A stretch of 64,000 nucleotides of DNA from Paracoccaceae bacterium (GTDB lineage: Bacteria > Pseudomonadota > Alphaproteobacteria > Rhodobacterales > Rhodobacteraceae), in assembly GCA_028150825.1 (NCBI GenBank), contig JAOGIM010000006.1:1-64000 (forward strand). The letters run 5' to 3'. Position 1 is the stretch's first letter. The number at the start of each line of letters is the position of its first letter. A program made the position numbers and the translations under genes. The notes under the pieces were generated by a model. That model searched no databases. It saw nothing but the letters and a program-made list of their open reading frames with translations, and was not told the origin of the DNA. This document shows positions 34,360 to 44,878 of the stretch, one piece after another.

Positions 34360-35841
34360 TTATAGATTATAAATATCGGAGAATTTTGTAGTAATATATG
34401 AAACGAGCGGTTCGACTTTTGGCGACTTACCACATGCCATTGTCATAAGCTGGTCGGCACTATATGCACTACCATGCTGTTGAAGGGATTTTTTAAGCCA
34501 ACCAGTAGCCCGCGCCAGGTCACCTTTTGCAAGATCATCCTGCAGATTAGGAATATCTTTCTCCAAGGCTTGAAAAAGACATGCAGAATAGACATTTCCC
34601 AGAGAGTACGTGGGGAAGTAGCCGAATATACCTTCCGACCAATGGACATCTTGCAAAATTCCATTTGAGGGTCGATCGACCGCATACCCAAAATCGTCCA
34701 TAAATCTATCGTTCCAAGCCGCTTCAAGATCGTCAATCAACAGATCCCCGGACATTAAGCTCCGTTCGATATCAAAGCGCAGCATAACATGCAGATTATA
34801 CTGCATCTCATCGGCTTCCGTGCGGATATATCCATCAGAAACTCTGTTCACCAATTTGTAAAACGTCTCTTCATCTTTAACGCCGAAATCGCCAAAAATC
34901 TTTAACATGCGACGGTAAAGATGCGCTGTGAAGCCCCGCGACCGTCCAAGCTGGTTTTCATAAATCCGGCTTTGGCTTTCATGGACCCCCAAAGATGCGC
35001 CCTTTCCAAAGGCTGTAAACGCATAATCTGAATTGATGTTTTGTTCGTAACAGGCATGTCCAACTTCGTGAATGGTAGAGTAAAAGCAGTTCATTGGATC
35101 TTTATCAATGGTGCGGGTAGTTATGCGGACATCGGAACTGTTGCCAGAGGAAAACGGATGCACAGCCTTATCTATTCTGCCACGGTTTAGGTCATAGCCG
35201 AACGTCGATGCCAACTCTTGAGATAGGACCATTTGCTGGTCAATATCAAAAATACCCATTAGCGGTTTAGGTTTTTCTTTATCCAATACTGCCGCCCTTA
35301 GTTCAACAAGTGGTCCTCGAAGGGCATCAAACATAGATTGAATGTCTTTAGTTGAACCCTCTGGCTCATATTTATTCAGCAGCCCATCGTAGGACGATAA
35401 TTCAGTGCCTTTGGCAAGAGCCTGACCTTCTTTCTGGCGCAGCGCTATCACTTGCGCCAAGAGTGGTTTGAAAGCATCAAAATCATCATCATGCCGCGCC
35501 TGCTCCCATACTGCATGGGATTCAGGCGTCAGCCTTGCCAGAGCAATTGCAAGGTCTTGTGGAATTTTGCGCGTATGATCAAATGATTTGCGGATGAGAT
35601 ATACTTGACGCTGTTGGAACTGGTCGAGCTTATCTGTCTGAACCTCATTCAGTAAGTCATTTAATTCATTTGAACTTTTGCGAAAATGCATTATTTTTTC
35701 AAGTGCTGCAAATTCTTCTGTTCTGTCGGCCAATGCACCTCTGGGCATCATAGTTGCCTGATCCCAACCAAGTCGCTCTGCTATTTTACCAATAGCGACC
35801 GTGTCCTTGTTGTAAGCCATCAAACTTTCAAATTTAGTCAT
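34360..35841 (-). CDS. M32-family metallocarboxypeptidase (Taq type)
   Basis: About 493 residues. The zinc motif HEVGHACYEQN (HExxH) near residue 265, the FGKGASLGVHESQSRIYENQ segment with the third ligand, and the late QYNLHVMLRFDIERSLMSG are typical for M32 peptidases, which remove C-terminal residues in the cytoplasm. ATG 35841 (MTKFESLMAYN) has AGGA about 9 bases upstream; a TTG at 35850 would start inside the ctaA stop. It follows the heme A synthase gene closely, so both may share a transcript, though there is no functional link. Confidence 0.92.
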   Translation of the reverse strand: MTKFESLMAYNKDTVAIGKIAERLGWDQATMMPRGALADRTEEFAALEKIMHFRKSSNELNDLLNEVQTDKLDQFQQRQVYLIRKSFDHTRKIPQDLAIALARLTPESHAVWEQARHDDDFDAFKPLLAQVIALRQKEGQALAKGTELSSYDGLLNKYEPEGSTKDIQSMFDALRGPLVELRAAVLDKEKPKPLMGIFDIDQQMVLSQELASTFGYDLNRGRIDKAVHPFSSGNSSDVRITTRTIDKDPMNCFYSTIHEVGHACYEQNINSDYAFTAFGKGASLGVHESQSRIYENQLGRSRGFTAHLYRRMLKIFGDFGVKDEETFYKLVNRVSDGYIRTEADEMQYNLHVMLRFDIERSLMSGDLLIDDLEAAWNDRFMDDFGYAVDRPSNGILQDVHWSEGIFGYFPTYSLGNVYSACLFQALEKDIPNLQDDLAKGDLARATGWLKKSLQQHGSAYSADQLMTMACGKSPKVEPLVSYITTKFSDIYNL

Positions 35842-35846
35842 ATCTA

Positions 35847-36989
35847 TCAATTCCTAAGACTTTGCGACGGAGGGAATCCCACCAAAAACTGTGCCCTTAT
35901 AATTGCCATCCAAAGCAAAACTGCTCCAAGCTGATGAACAATTGCGAAATACCAAGGAGCCGCATATATAACCGTTATAACGCCAAGAACCACTTGCAGA
36001 ATCATAAATCCCAAGACGATTTTGAAAGCAGACTTAACACTGTTATTGCCTGCATGTCGCGTCGTCCACCAGAGGAAAACGCCAAGACCAAAAAGTAAGT
36101 ATCCCGTGACACGATGCATAAACTGCACCAGCCCAGGGTCCTCAAAAAAGTTGCGCCACAACGGTTCCATTGTAAAAGGATCAGGCGGGAAAAAGCCTCC
36201 CGCCATGAGAGGCCAGTCGGTGTAGCTGCTGCCAGCATCTATACCAGCCACTAAAGCGCCAAACAGTATCTGGAGGAATCCAAGTCCAATCAGGCTAGTC
36301 GAGAATGTGTAGACTCTGTTCTCGCGAGCACGGCGTTGCTTGAGCAAGTCACCCTCACTGCGGCCCAATGCTAAAGCATACCACGTGATAAAGCCCAAAA
36401 TAACGAAAGCAATACCAAGGTGTGTAGCCAGTCGATAGCTCGCAACATCAACCATTGATCCAGTCAAGCCGCTAGCAACCATCCACCAACCGACTGCCCC
36501 TTGAAATCCACCCAATACCCCAATAACGAGCAGTCTGCCCGTCCAGCCTGTTGGAATTTTTCGTGTGACTAAGAAAAACACGAAGCCAAGGGCCCAGACC
36601 AGACCGATGACGCGCCCCAGCTGTCGGTGGCCCCATTCCCACCAATAGATCACTTTGAACTCAGACAGGCTCATTCCCTCATTTTGCAGCTGATATTCAG
36701 GAATATTCTGGTATTTGGCAAATTCAGAGTTCCAGACAGCTGCGCTGAGTGGCGGTACGGCCCCAGTGACTGGTCGCCATTCCGTTATGCTTAATCCGCT
36801 ATCAGTTAAGCGAGTCAAACCGCCTACTTCGATCATCAAGATAACTAGTGCCATCAGGACAAACAGCCAAAATCGGACAGCTGTGCGTGCCCCGATTCCA
36901 GACCCTTTATCGATCAAACCCGTTTGAGCCACTGCAGCGTCTTTGGCTTCGCCGTCAACCTCTTGAAAAATTGATCTTTTGTTACTCAT
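35847..36989 (-). CDS. ctaA: CtaA/COX15 heme A synthase
   Basis: 380 residues, eight membrane helices. It has the heme-binding histidines in WEWGHRQLGR, TRLATHLGIAF-type segment (RLATHLGIAFVILGF), FMHRVTGYLLFGLG and VHQLGAVLLW, and the GLTRLTDSGLSITEWRPVTG motif near the N-terminus. It oxidises the methyl group of heme O to make heme A for cytochrome aa3 oxidase in the inner membrane. Length and motifs are of the alphaproteobacterial type 2 form. Confidence 0.95.
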   Translation of the reverse strand: MSNKRSIFQEVDGEAKDAAVAQTGLIDKGSGIGARTAVRFWLFVLMALVILMIEVGGLTRLTDSGLSITEWRPVTGAVPPLSAAVWNSEFAKYQNIPEYQLQNEGMSLSEFKVIYWWEWGHRQLGRVIGLVWALGFVFFLVTRKIPTGWTGRLLVIGVLGGFQGAVGWWMVASGLTGSMVDVASYRLATHLGIAFVILGFITWYALALGRSEGDLLKQRRARENRVYTFSTSLIGLGFLQILFGALVAGIDAGSSYTDWPLMAGGFFPPDPFTMEPLWRNFFEDPGLVQFMHRVTGYLLFGLGVFLWWTTRHAGNNSVKSAFKIVLGFMILQVVLGVITVIYAAPWYFAIVHQLGAVLLWMAIIRAQFLVGFPPSQSLRN

Positions 36990-37050
36990 AGCATGACTTT
37001 CATGATCGTGTTTGTTGTATCAGATAGGATTTTCAATAGTGAGCTGCAAG

Positions 37051-37797
37051 CTAATGGTCCCTATCTTTCCAGCGCACAATTTGACGCACCATGCCATGAA
37101 ACATCTGAACATCAGCTCGGGTTAAGGACAGCCTTGACCACATATTGCGTAAGTTGATCTTCATACCATTCGCTTTTTGTTTAGGAAAAAAGAAACCGGC
37201 CTCGTCCAGTCGTTCTTCATAGTGTTGGGCCAGCATTTCAACCTCTTGGCCCGTTGCCCAATCAGTTTTAACCATCTCCATGCGCTGTGCTTGCACCTCT
37301 GTACTGGCGCGCCGCCACTCATAAGCCATCAGCAAAACGCATTGCGCAAGATTGAGCGATGCAAACTGAGAGTTCACTGGTACCGAGATAAGGGCATTGG
37401 CCTGCGCAACATCCTCATTCTCAAGCCCTGCACGTTCAGGACCAAAAAGAACTGAAACGCGCTGACCTGCCTGTATCTTTTGTGCGGCGAGTAACATCGC
37501 CTCATTCGGCGAATATATCACTTTGGTCAATCCTCTTGTCCGAGCCGTCGTGGCAAATGCATAATGGCTTTCGGAGACGGCAGACGCAACACTGGAATAC
37601 TGCACTGCTTCGTCCAGTAGTCGACCAGCACCACTTGCCATAGCAACGGCTTTCTGGCTGGGCCAACCGTCGCGCGGAGAAACCACCCGCATCTTATCAA
37701 GTCCAAAGTTCCACATGGCACGCGCAGCCGCGCCGATATTCTCGCCCATTTGCGGACGGACTAAAACAAAGGATGGCTGCATCGGGTTTTCAGACAT
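37051..37797 (-). CDS. TrmJ-like tRNA/rRNA 2'-O-methyltransferase (SPOUT)
   Basis: 248 residues of the TrmH/SpoU class. It has the N-terminal FVLVRPQMGENIGAAARAMW motif 1, the FGPERAGLENEDV motif 2 and the SAM-binding SVPVNSQFASLNLAQCVLLM motif 3. The C-terminal helical extension (YEERLDEAGFFFP through SLTRADVQMFHG) is that of TrmJ, which methylates tRNA position 32. A single gene read divergently from the ThiE-like gene. Confidence 0.9.
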   Translation of the reverse strand: MSENPMQPSFVLVRPQMGENIGAAARAMWNFGLDKMRVVSPRDGWPSQKAVAMASGAGRLLDEAVQYSSVASAVSESHYAFATTARTRGLTKVIYSPNEAMLLAAQKIQAGQRVSVLFGPERAGLENEDVAQANALISVPVNSQFASLNLAQCVLLMAYEWRRASTEVQAQRMEMVKTDWATGQEVEMLAQHYEERLDEAGFFFPKQKANGMKINLRNMWSRLSLTRADVQMFHGMVRQIVRWKDRDH

Positions 37798-37930
37798 GAC
37801 TTGAGATCCTTATTGCCGCATCGTCTTTATGACACTTACACTGTGATGAAAAGAGCTTCGCAAACATTGCCATGGTCAAATCACGATTTCGGACCTATTA
37901 AGAAAGCCTAACAACGGAAATCAAACTGCC

Positions 37931-38554
37931 ATGAGCGATACTTCACAGCCAAAAATCTATCTTGTGTCACCGCCAGAAATCAAACTATCTAGCGCATTTC
38001 CAGAAATTTTGATAGAGACCCTGACAAACTTCAATGTCGCCTGCTTTCGCCTGCAACTCAGTAGTCAGGACGAGCGCGAGATTGGAAAAATAGCCGACAG
38101 CATGCGCGAAATCTGCCATGCCCATGACGTGGCTATTGTGATTGAGAGTCATATGCTTTTGGTTGAAAGATTTGGTCTAGATGGCGTGCATCTTTCGGAT
38201 GGTTCAAAAAATATTGCAAAAGCCAGAAAACTGTTGGGTAAAGATGCAATCGTTGGAGCCTTCTGCGGCGCATCGCGTCATGTTGGGCTCTCTGCGGGGG
38301 AGGCGGGCGCAGATTACATCAGCTTTGGTCCAATCTCTAGCTCGGATTTAAATGATGGGGAACTCATAGAGACTGATCTTTTTGACTGGTGGTCACAAGT
38401 GATCGAAGTACCCGTGGTAGCCGAAGGCAGACTGACTACCGAAAAACTAAGCGAAATTGGCCCTTTCACAGACTTTCTTGCGTTTGGACAAGAGATTTGG
38501 GACAGTGACAATCCAAGCAAAACTCTGAGAAAGCTTATGTCAGCCGTGCCATAG
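37931..38554 (+). CDS. ThiE/TenI-like thiamine phosphate synthase family protein
   Basis: 207 residues, a TIM-barrel protein of the ThiE/TenI family. FGLDGVHLSDGS, GAFCGASRHVGLSAGEAGADYISFG and PVVAEGRLTTEKL follow the family pattern, but the thiazole/pyrimidine-binding loops are weakly kept (PISSSDLNDG in place of the usual TxTK). It may be a true ThiE or a TenI-type homologue with another role; no thi operon is adjacent. Its 3' end overlaps the end of the convergent acyltransferase gene by 20 bases. Confidence 0.75.
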   Translation: MSDTSQPKIYLVSPPEIKLSSAFPEILIETLTNFNVACFRLQLSSQDEREIGKIADSMREICHAHDVAIVIESHMLLVERFGLDGVHLSDGSKNIAKARKLLGKDAIVGAFCGASRHVGLSAGEAGADYISFGPISSSDLNDGELIETDLFDWWSQVIEVPVVAEGRLTTEKLSEIGPFTDFLAFGQEIWDSDNPSKTLRKLMSAVP

Positions 38555-39371
38555 CTCTGGCAGCCTCATGTGTCGCAACCACAATAGACTCTAACTCCTG
38601 AGCCAATTCTTTGCGAGATTCAAAGTCCGCAACGGCAACAGGCTCGGAAAAAGTTATATGAATTGCGCCATGCTTCATGGTGGCCAAGGTAAGTAGCAAA
38701 TGCTTACCCAGCACCATATCGCCCCACCACCCATAAAACCTTTCATCCTGACGAGCGGGTGGCTCATAGTAAAGTGACACGGGTTGAACAAACGATATAG
38801 ACTTCAATTTTTTATTAAAGAATGCAGCAAAAAGCGTTGATTTGAAAGGTAAAACCTGAAGTCCATCACTAGACGTCCCTTCCGGAAAAAACAGTAATCT
38901 GTGACCAGCATCAAGCCGTTTTTCGAATAATCGAAGCTGATTAAATGACTTTCGAGGGTTTCGTTCGATAAACAAAGTCCCAGTGGCCTGCGCAAGTTGA
39001 CCGATCAAAGGCCACCTTGAAACTTCTGATTTTGACACGAAATAAATCCTTTGAAATGCGTTCAAAGCAAATATATCCAACCAAGATGCATGGTTGGAGA
39101 CGATTGCCCCAGGCTTTAGCATAGGCGTTCCCATTACCCGACACCGCACCCCGATAAAGAACAGCGAGCTTCTGCAAACGAACTTGGTAATATAAGGCGT
39201 GACAGGCCGCGCTTGTCCAAAGACAGGGTATTCGATCAAACGGACAAGCAGTAGAACACTCAAACCGCCCAGGACCACGCATAAGAAAGGAAAAGCCTTA
39301 ACAGCTGCCAGTAGGATAGAAAAAATGTTTAGAGATGGCTTGGGCGGCTCTCGTTGGCTCTCCCACATCAT
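38535..39371 (-). CDS. olsA: OlsA-type lyso-ornithine-lipid acyltransferase (PlsC family)
   Basis: 278 residues with a membrane segment near the N-terminus and the acyltransferase motif NHASWLD (H-x4-D), then FIERNPRKSF and FPEGTSSDG. In PlsC this adds the second fatty acid to lysophosphatidate; in OlsA it completes ornithine lipid. The 4-base overlap with an olsB-like gene directly upstream argues for OlsA. Ornithine lipids are phosphorus-free membrane lipids that marine alphaproteobacteria can use when phosphate is scarce. Confidence 0.85.
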   Translation of the reverse strand: MMWESQREPPKPSLNIFSILLAAVKAFPFLCVVLGGLSVLLLVRLIEYPVFGQARPVTPYITKFVCRSSLFFIGVRCRVMGTPMLKPGAIVSNHASWLDIFALNAFQRIYFVSKSEVSRWPLIGQLAQATGTLFIERNPRKSFNQLRLFEKRLDAGHRLLFFPEGTSSDGLQVLPFKSTLFAAFFNKKLKSISFVQPVSLYYEPPARQDERFYGWWGDMVLGKHLLLTLATMKHGAIHITFSEPVAVADFESRKELAQELESIVVATHEAARAMARLT

Positions 39372-40153
39372 AGTTTATAGCTTTCCGGTTTGACATATAT
39401 GCTCCTCTGTCTGCTATTTAATTTTTTCGTATCCAAAATGAGGCACACATCAGTGGTATTGAAAGCACGGTCTATGTAAGCCCCCTCTCCCACGACACCG
39501 CCAAGGCGCAAGTATGCTTTGATCAAGGATGGCACTGCGATCATTGCTTTTGGGCGATTTAAATCATTAAGGTGGACCAAGTCCATGCGTTGACTGTTGG
39601 GATCTTTGGCCCGTACTCTCAAATTTATTGGTGCAAGATGATTGTGATGTAAAAGACTAAGCGGCTCAGACAGCTTGGCCATATCAGTTCCATGGAAACT
39701 GGCAACACCAAATAGGATTTCGATATCGCGCTGCAGCACATATTCAGAAAGTGCCTTCCATAAATAATACATAGCACTACCGCCCCTATAATTTTGATGG
39801 AGACATGACCGCCCAAGTTCAAGCATCCTGCGGCCTGAGGCTTTCAGAACATCCAGATCATATTCACCTTCGGAATAAAATCTTCCCAACTCTAAAGCCT
39901 TGTCATGGGGTAAAAGCCGGTAAACCCCAACAACGTCCGATGTACTGCATTCGTGTTTGGCGAGATCATATAGTATCAGATGATCGAAATATGGGTCAAA
40001 TTCATCCTTCTCAAGTAAATTTTTATGGTCTATCAAAGGTCCCGAACTTCCAAGCTCTTTTACAAAAACCTCATAGCGTAGCCTATGCGCAGAATGAAAT
40101 TCTTCTTCAGTTTCAGCGATTTTTACAAAGAACTTTGGTTCACTCTGTAACAT
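39368..40153 (-). CDS. olsB: OlsB-type ornithine-acyl[ACP] N-acyltransferase
   Basis: 261 residues, GNAT-like acyltransferase of the OlsB/hemolysin-like family. AHRLRYEVFVKELG, VVGVYRLLPHD, LELGRSCLHQNYRGGSAMY and the FGVASFHGTDM segment are typical. It transfers a 3-hydroxy fatty acid from ACP to ornithine, the first step in ornithine-lipid synthesis. ATG 40153 opens a two-gene operon with olsA by a 4-base overlap. Confidence 0.88.
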   Translation of the reverse strand: MLQSEPKFFVKIAETEEEFHSAHRLRYEVFVKELGSSGPLIDHKNLLEKDEFDPYFDHLILYDLAKHECSTSDVVGVYRLLPHDKALELGRFYSEGEYDLDVLKASGRRMLELGRSCLHQNYRGGSAMYYLWKALSEYVLQRDIEILFGVASFHGTDMAKLSEPLSLLHHNHLAPINLRVRAKDPNSQRMDLVHLNDLNRPKAMIAVPSLIKAYLRLGGVVGEGAYIDRAFNTTDVCLILDTKKLNSRQRSIYVKPESYKL

Positions 40154-40267
40154 TCAATAGCACTCTAATTACATTTTGTTACATTATTAGGCAGATTCAC
40201 CCAAAAGATACCCAAGATAGAGTTGAAAGCGAACACACCCTTGGGTTGTTTGATTGGCAGGCTAATT

Positions 40268-40453
40268 TTAATCATTTTCAAACACCTGCTGCAGCGCAAC
40301 TAGGCAACCATCAACGACAACCTTACCCATTTCGGGAAAGTTGACGGTGATTTTACCGTTTATGCGGGACTGTACCTGTCCAGTCCCCCAATCGGGTTGC
40401 GATGGATTGCGGACATACATTCCAGGTTCCAAAAATATGTTAAGATCTTCCAA
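40268..40453 (-). CDS. Small DUF3553 protein
   Basis: 61 residues: EPGMYVRNPSQPDWGTGQVQ and VNFPEMGKVVVD match the DUF3553 domain, a short SH3-like fold also seen fused to UvrD/PcrA-type helicases in this group. Role unknown. It stands alone, 114 bases from olsB. Confidence 0.8.
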   Translation of the reverse strand: MEDLNIFLEPGMYVRNPSQPDWGTGQVQSRINGKITVNFPEMGKVVVDGCLVALQQVFEND

Positions 40454-40914
40454 CCTTTAATCATCCTTTTAGAGGGTCACTTAATGACCAAGCCAATGCC
40501 AAAACTTGAATTTCTGATCGGATCAAGGTGTATTATTACTTAATAAGCTCTATTGGTGCAATTCACAACGGCATTGAACCTATATTGATGAGTGCAAGAG
40601 ATAATCTAGGGCCTGAATTTGACCTCCTTGCTGAAAACTCTCACAATGAAGCGAATAGAATTAAGTTTTTTGGAGTTGCTTTTGGCAATTCTTTGAATAC
40701 TCATGAAATCTCGTCTAAGAATGCTTTTTCAAACGTCCAACCTGTCGGAACAGAATGCTAAGAGCAGAAATTCGACTGTCAAATTGAAACTGACCTGTCC
40801 CTAGTAAAGGCGCAAACTTTATTGTTATCCATTTTTTACATCACAACAGCCACACCAAAAGTTGGACGTTTACAATGTTAAGAATAAAGCATCCCATGAA
40901 AATAATGATCGATA
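40454..40914. other. Intergenic region with no supported gene
   Basis: About 460 AT-rich bases. A 77-residue plus-strand frame at 40528-40761 starts at GTG without a usable ribosome-binding site and shows no family features, so it is not called. No repeat or strong terminator is visible. Confidence 0.4.
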
Positions 40915-42171
40915 TTATTGCCGAATAGTCCCATTTCCAGATACTAGATATTTAAAGCTGGTAAGTTGAGCCGCGCCGACCGGTCCCCGGGCATGCAGCT
41001 TGCCGGTTGCAATACCAATTTCAGCCCCCATCCCAAATTCGCCACCGTCAGAAAATTGAGTAGACGCATTATGCATCAGTATGGCGCTATCTACCCTCTG
41101 AAAGAACAAATCTTTAGCTGCCATATCCTCAGTCATAATGCAGTCGGTATGATGTGAACCATACGTTTGAATATACTCAATCGCATCTTCAATACCGGCG
41201 ACTTGGCGTGCAGCGATAATACTTCCTAGAAATTCTGCGCCCCAATCATCTTCATTTGCGCCTATCGTTTTTCCAATGTGGCTGAGGCCTTCTCCTACGC
41301 GGACTTCAACCCCTGCCTGCAATAGTGCGCAAATAACGCTCTCTCCAAGATCTTCAACGATATCCTTGTGCAACAGCAGGCATTCAGCTGCCCCACAAAT
41401 TCCAGTCCTGCGGGTTTTTGAGTTTAACACGACCTCAACTGTCTTCACGGGGTCTGCGGATTTATCAACATAAATATGCACGATCCCCTCAAGATGGGCA
41501 AACACCGGCACCCGCGCTTCGTTTTGCACCAAGCCAACCAGACCTTTGCCACCTCTGGGCACGATCACATCAACAAATTCATTCATCCGCAAAAGATGTT
41601 TGACAGCCGCACGATCGCGGGTTGGGATCAATTGAATAGAGGCTTGCGGCAACCCGACCTCTGCTAGTCCGGGTAACAAACATGCGTGAATAGCAACCGA
41701 ACTATGATAGCTTTCCGATCCACAACGTAAAATAACAGCATTACCCGATTTTAGTGCTAGCGCGCCAGCGTCCGCAGTGACATTGGGCCGGCTCTCATAA
41801 ATGACTCCAATAACCCCCAGTGGAGTAGCCACTTTTTTAATAGTCAAGCCGTTGGGTCTCTCCCATTCATCCAACAGCTTGCCAACTGGGTCATCTTGCT
41901 CAGCCACAGACAAAAGACCATCACGCATAGTGGCAATCCTTTCTTCATTCACCATAAGGCGATCCATCATCGCCTCGGAGATGCATTTGTCCCGGCCAAA
42001 TTTAAGATCTTTGCCATTTTCCGCTATAATATAATCGCGGCGTGCCCAAACATGGTCAGCAGCCACGCGCAGGGCTTGGCGTTTCTCATCAGCGGACGCA
42101 TACGCCAAACGCGACGCTGCGTCTTTAGCCTGCTGCCCAATTTTTTGCATCATAAAATCAATATGTTCCAT
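40915..42171 (-). CDS. proA: ProA, gamma-glutamyl phosphate reductase
   Basis: 418 residues, aldehyde-dehydrogenase fold. [34 protein letters not shown] and the catalytic Cys in [13 protein letters not shown] are diagnostic for ProA. It reduces gamma-glutamyl phosphate to glutamate semialdehyde in proline synthesis. It lies 24 bases after proB on the same strand; obgE-proB-proA is a conserved roseobacter order. Confidence 0.97.
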   Translation of the reverse strand: MEHIDFMMQKIGQQAKDAASRLAYASADEKRQALRVAADHVWARRDYIIAENGKDLKFGRDKCISEAMMDRLMVNEERIATMRDGLLSVAEQDDPVGKLLDEWERPNGLTIKKVATPLGVIGVIYESRPNVTADAGALALKSGNAVILRCGSESYHSSVAIHACLLPGLAEVGLPQASIQLIPTRDRAAVKHLLRMNEFVDVIVPRGGKGLVGLVQNEARVPVFAHLEGIVHIYVDKSADPVKTVEVVLNSKTRRTGICGAAECLLLHKDIVEDLGESVICALLQAGVEVRVGEGLSHIGKTIGANEDDWGAEFLGSIIAARQVAGIEDAIEYIQTYGSHHTDCIMTEDMAAKDLFFQRVDSAILMHNASTQFSDGGEFGMGAEIGIATGKLHARGPVGAAQLTSFKYLVSGNGTIRQ

Positions 42172-42195
42172 ATCCCGTCTCCAGAGCGCCCCACA

Positions 42196-43302
42196 TTACG
42201 TCGCCATGTCATTTCTATGTATCAGTGCTGCACGCGCCGGATACCCCAACACATGTTCAACTTGTGAACTGCGCAAGCCTTTAATTGATTGAGCCTCCTC
42301 AGAGGTATACGCAATCAAACCATGGCCAATTTCATATCCAGAGAACGCGCGAATAACAACGGCATCTCCCCGTACAAACTTACCAGATATATTTGTCACT
42401 CCGGCCGGCAAAAGGCTCTTGCCCGCCTTCAGCGCAGCAACAGCACCTTCATCAACGTAAATCTCTCCCATTGGTTTTATCGCAGAAATCCAACGTTTTC
42501 GCGCTGTATGCGGATCAAGTTGTGGCTCAAACCACGTGACAGGGGCCCCGTTTTCAATCGAGCGTAACGGATGCAAAACAGAACCTTTTGCAATTGCCAT
42601 AGCACAGCCTGCGACAGTCGCAGTTTTTGCAGCTAATAGTTTCGTTTTCATTCCACCTTTGGACAGACCAGATTCCGCGTCCCCTGCCATCGCCTCTAAT
42701 TCGGGAGTTATCTCAGATATCGTCTGGTAGCGTTTTGCATCAGCGTCGCACTTTGGATTGGCCGAATAAAATCCATCGACATCCGAAAGAAGTATTAATT
42801 TGTCTGCCCCAACCGTCACCGCAACCTGAGCCGCAAGTCGGTCATTATCGCCATATCTGATTTCATCTGTTGCAACCGTATCATTTTCATTCACGATCGG
42901 CACAACACCAAGTGCTAAAAGCGTTTCCATAGTTGCCCTGGAATTTAAATACCTGCGACGATTAGAACTATCTTCCAGAGTGACCAAAATCTGGGCTGTC
43001 TTAATTCCAAAAGGCGCAAGAACTTCCTCATAGGCCCTGGCAAGACGAATCTGCCCGACTGCGGCGGCCGCCTGAGATTGCTCCAGCGCCAAATCATTCA
43101 GATCAAGATTAAGAACCCTACGTCCAAGTGCGATAGATCCTGAGGACACAAGTACAACATCGCATCCACGGTTTTTAATTGTGGCAACATCCTTAGCAAG
43201 CGATGCAAGCCAAGCCCCGCGTAGCTTTCCATCCTGACCCGATACCAGCAGCGCAGAGCCAATTTTAACAACAATGCGCTTGGCACCGCTTAGGGTTTCC
43301 AT
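42196..43302 (-). CDS. proB: ProB, glutamate 5-kinase
   Basis: 368 residues: amino-acid-kinase domain ([55 protein letters not shown]) followed by a C-terminal PUA domain ([20 protein letters not shown]). It makes glutamyl 5-phosphate and is normally inhibited by proline. Its start overlaps the obgE end by 13 bases. Confidence 0.97.
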   Translation of the reverse strand: METLSGAKRIVVKIGSALLVSGQDGKLRGAWLASLAKDVATIKNRGCDVVLVSSGSIALGRRVLNLDLNDLALEQSQAAAAVGQIRLARAYEEVLAPFGIKTAQILVTLEDSSNRRRYLNSRATMETLLALGVVPIVNENDTVATDEIRYGDNDRLAAQVAVTVGADKLILLSDVDGFYSANPKCDADAKRYQTISEITPELEAMAGDAESGLSKGGMKTKLLAAKTATVAGCAMAIAKGSVLHPLRSIENGAPVTWFEPQLDPHTARKRWISAIKPMGEIYVDEGAVAALKAGKSLLPAGVTNISGKFVRGDAVVIRAFSGYEIGHGLIAYTSEEAQSIKGLRSSQVEHVLGYPARAALIHRNDMAT

Positions 43303-44327
43303 TCTCCTAAATCCTCATCGCTCTGATCAGCTTTACTAATGGTGTCGTCAATTACATGTCTTAAGGCCCGAAGCGCCTCGGGCACCCCTTCCCCACTCAC
43401 AGAAGAAAGAAGCAGCACGTTTTGTCCACAAACCGCTTCAAGTTCTTCTTTAAAAAAGACGCGTTCTTCCTCATCCAGAGAATCGATTTTGTTCAACCCA
43501 ATAATTATCGGTTTGTCATTCAGATTGCCACCATAGGCGTTCACTTCATGCATGATGACGCGGTAATTTTGTATAAAGTCACCCGCAGTTGCATCCACCA
43601 AGTGCAATAGGACGGAACATTTTTCGACATGTCCAAGAAATAGATCACCAAGACCGCGCCCATCGTGCGCCCCGTCAATAAGACCCGGGATATCTGCCAT
43701 GACAAATTCGGTATTGTCTATCCCAACAACTCCAAGATTTGGATGCAAGGTGGTAAAGGGATAATCCGCTATTTTGGGCCGCGCATTAGAGGTTGCCGCC
43801 AGAAAGGTCGACTTACCAGCGTTTGGCATCCCAAGAAGGCCTGCATCCGCGATAAGTTTCAGCCGCAGCCAAATCGTACGCTCAACCCCCGCCTGCCCAG
43901 GATTGGCTCGGCGCGGGGCTTGATTGGTTGACGATTTAAAATATAGGTTCCCAAAGCCGCCATTGCCGCCTTTGGCAAGAACAAGTCGCTGGCCAACTTC
44001 TTCAAGCTCCCCCAGAACAGTTTCTTGATCTTCATCGAGAATTTCAGTTCCAGCAGGCACGCGTAAAATTATATCTTTTCCACTCGCACCGGTGCGTTGC
44101 TGACCCATACCACTGCCACCATTGTTCGCAAAAAAATGTTGCTGGTAGCGGAAATCAATGAGCGTATTCAATCCGTCGACAACTTCGACGGTGACAGATC
44201 CACCGTTTCCCCCGTCACCACCATCCGGGCCTCCGTACTCAATATATTTTTCCCGGCGAAAACTAACCGCACCAGAACCTCCAGAACCAGATCGTATATA
44301 AACTTTGGCCAGATCAAGAAATTTCAT
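43290..44327 (-). CDS. obgE: ObgE GTPase (CgtA)
   Basis: 345 residues. The glycine-rich Obg domain ([31 protein letters not shown]) is followed by the G domain with G1 [11 protein letters not shown]3 [16 protein letters not shown] and G4 GLNKID. It is an essential GTPase in 50S ribosome assembly and growth control. In this genus group it usually follows rplU-rpmA and one or two acetyltransferase genes; here those lie 3.6 kb away across an insertion. Confidence 0.97.
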   Translation of the reverse strand: MKFLDLAKVYIRSGSGGSGAVSFRREKYIEYGGPDGGDGGNGGSVTVEVVDGLNTLIDFRYQQHFFANNGGSGMGQQRTGASGKDIILRVPAGTEILDEDQETVLGELEEVGQRLVLAKGGNGGFGNLYFKSSTNQAPRRANPGQAGVERTIWLRLKLIADAGLLGMPNAGKSTFLAATSNARPKIADYPFTTLHPNLGVVGIDNTEFVMADIPGLIDGAHDGRGLGDLFLGHVEKCSVLLHLVDATAGDFIQNYRVIMHEVNAYGGNLNDKPIIIGLNKIDSLDEEERVFFKEELEAVCGQNVLLLSSVSGEGVPEALRALRHVIDDTISKADQSDEDLGEWKP

Positions 44328-44415
44328 ATGCGCCTCTAAAGTTCATGCTTTTTAAGGCAATAGATAAACTTGCCCAAAGCCTCAAGTCTTAGTCTGAAAT
44401 TAAAACTCGAGAAAA

Positions 44416-44878
44416 CTACTTCAATCCAACCTGACTCGGAAACTTCTTCTTTAAGGCGGTCAGCAGAGCGCTCAAGTTCTTTATCTTTAAACTCAAACCC
44501 ATTTTTTTTGTGCATGCACGTCTAAAGGCTGGATTATCATGAAATTGATCAGCTGTCATTTCCTCTGGATCAAATCTGATAAAACCCTCTTTTATGAATG
44601 CAAACACAGCAACGTCACGTTTCTCTGCCCCCAAAAAGTTGGATTGAGAAAAGAGACGCCACTTTCATTAGACCATAACCGAACCATCCAATCAATCTAT
44701 CATACCGTTGAAAGATAGCCAGACGATGTCCAAGACGACCAGAAGATCCAGACATCGTGACAATCTCAGCAGTATCCTGCGGCGACCAAAGCGTCATCAT
44801 TACCATCATCATTGGTGCCACTTCTAAGAATCCACCGATGCAGGCAAGCTCTCTAGGCTTGCGCCTATTAATGGCCAT
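44416..44878 (-). pseudogene. Two short overlapping frames upstream of obgE, probably a decayed gene
   Basis: The frame 44878-44615 (87 residues, MAINRRKPRELACIGGFLEV) runs into TGA. A second frame (44634-44416, 72 residues, VAVFAFIKEGFIRFDPEEM) takes over with a 20-base overlap. Their combination would be about 150 residues. I recognise no family. Position between obgE and the foreign-looking insertion, and the lack of ribosome-binding sites, favour debris of an older gene. Confidence 0.35.

Noticed and set aside
40528-40761. 77-codon plus-strand open frame
   Set aside because: GTG start without a ribosome-binding site at proper distance, low-complexity start, no recognisable family.
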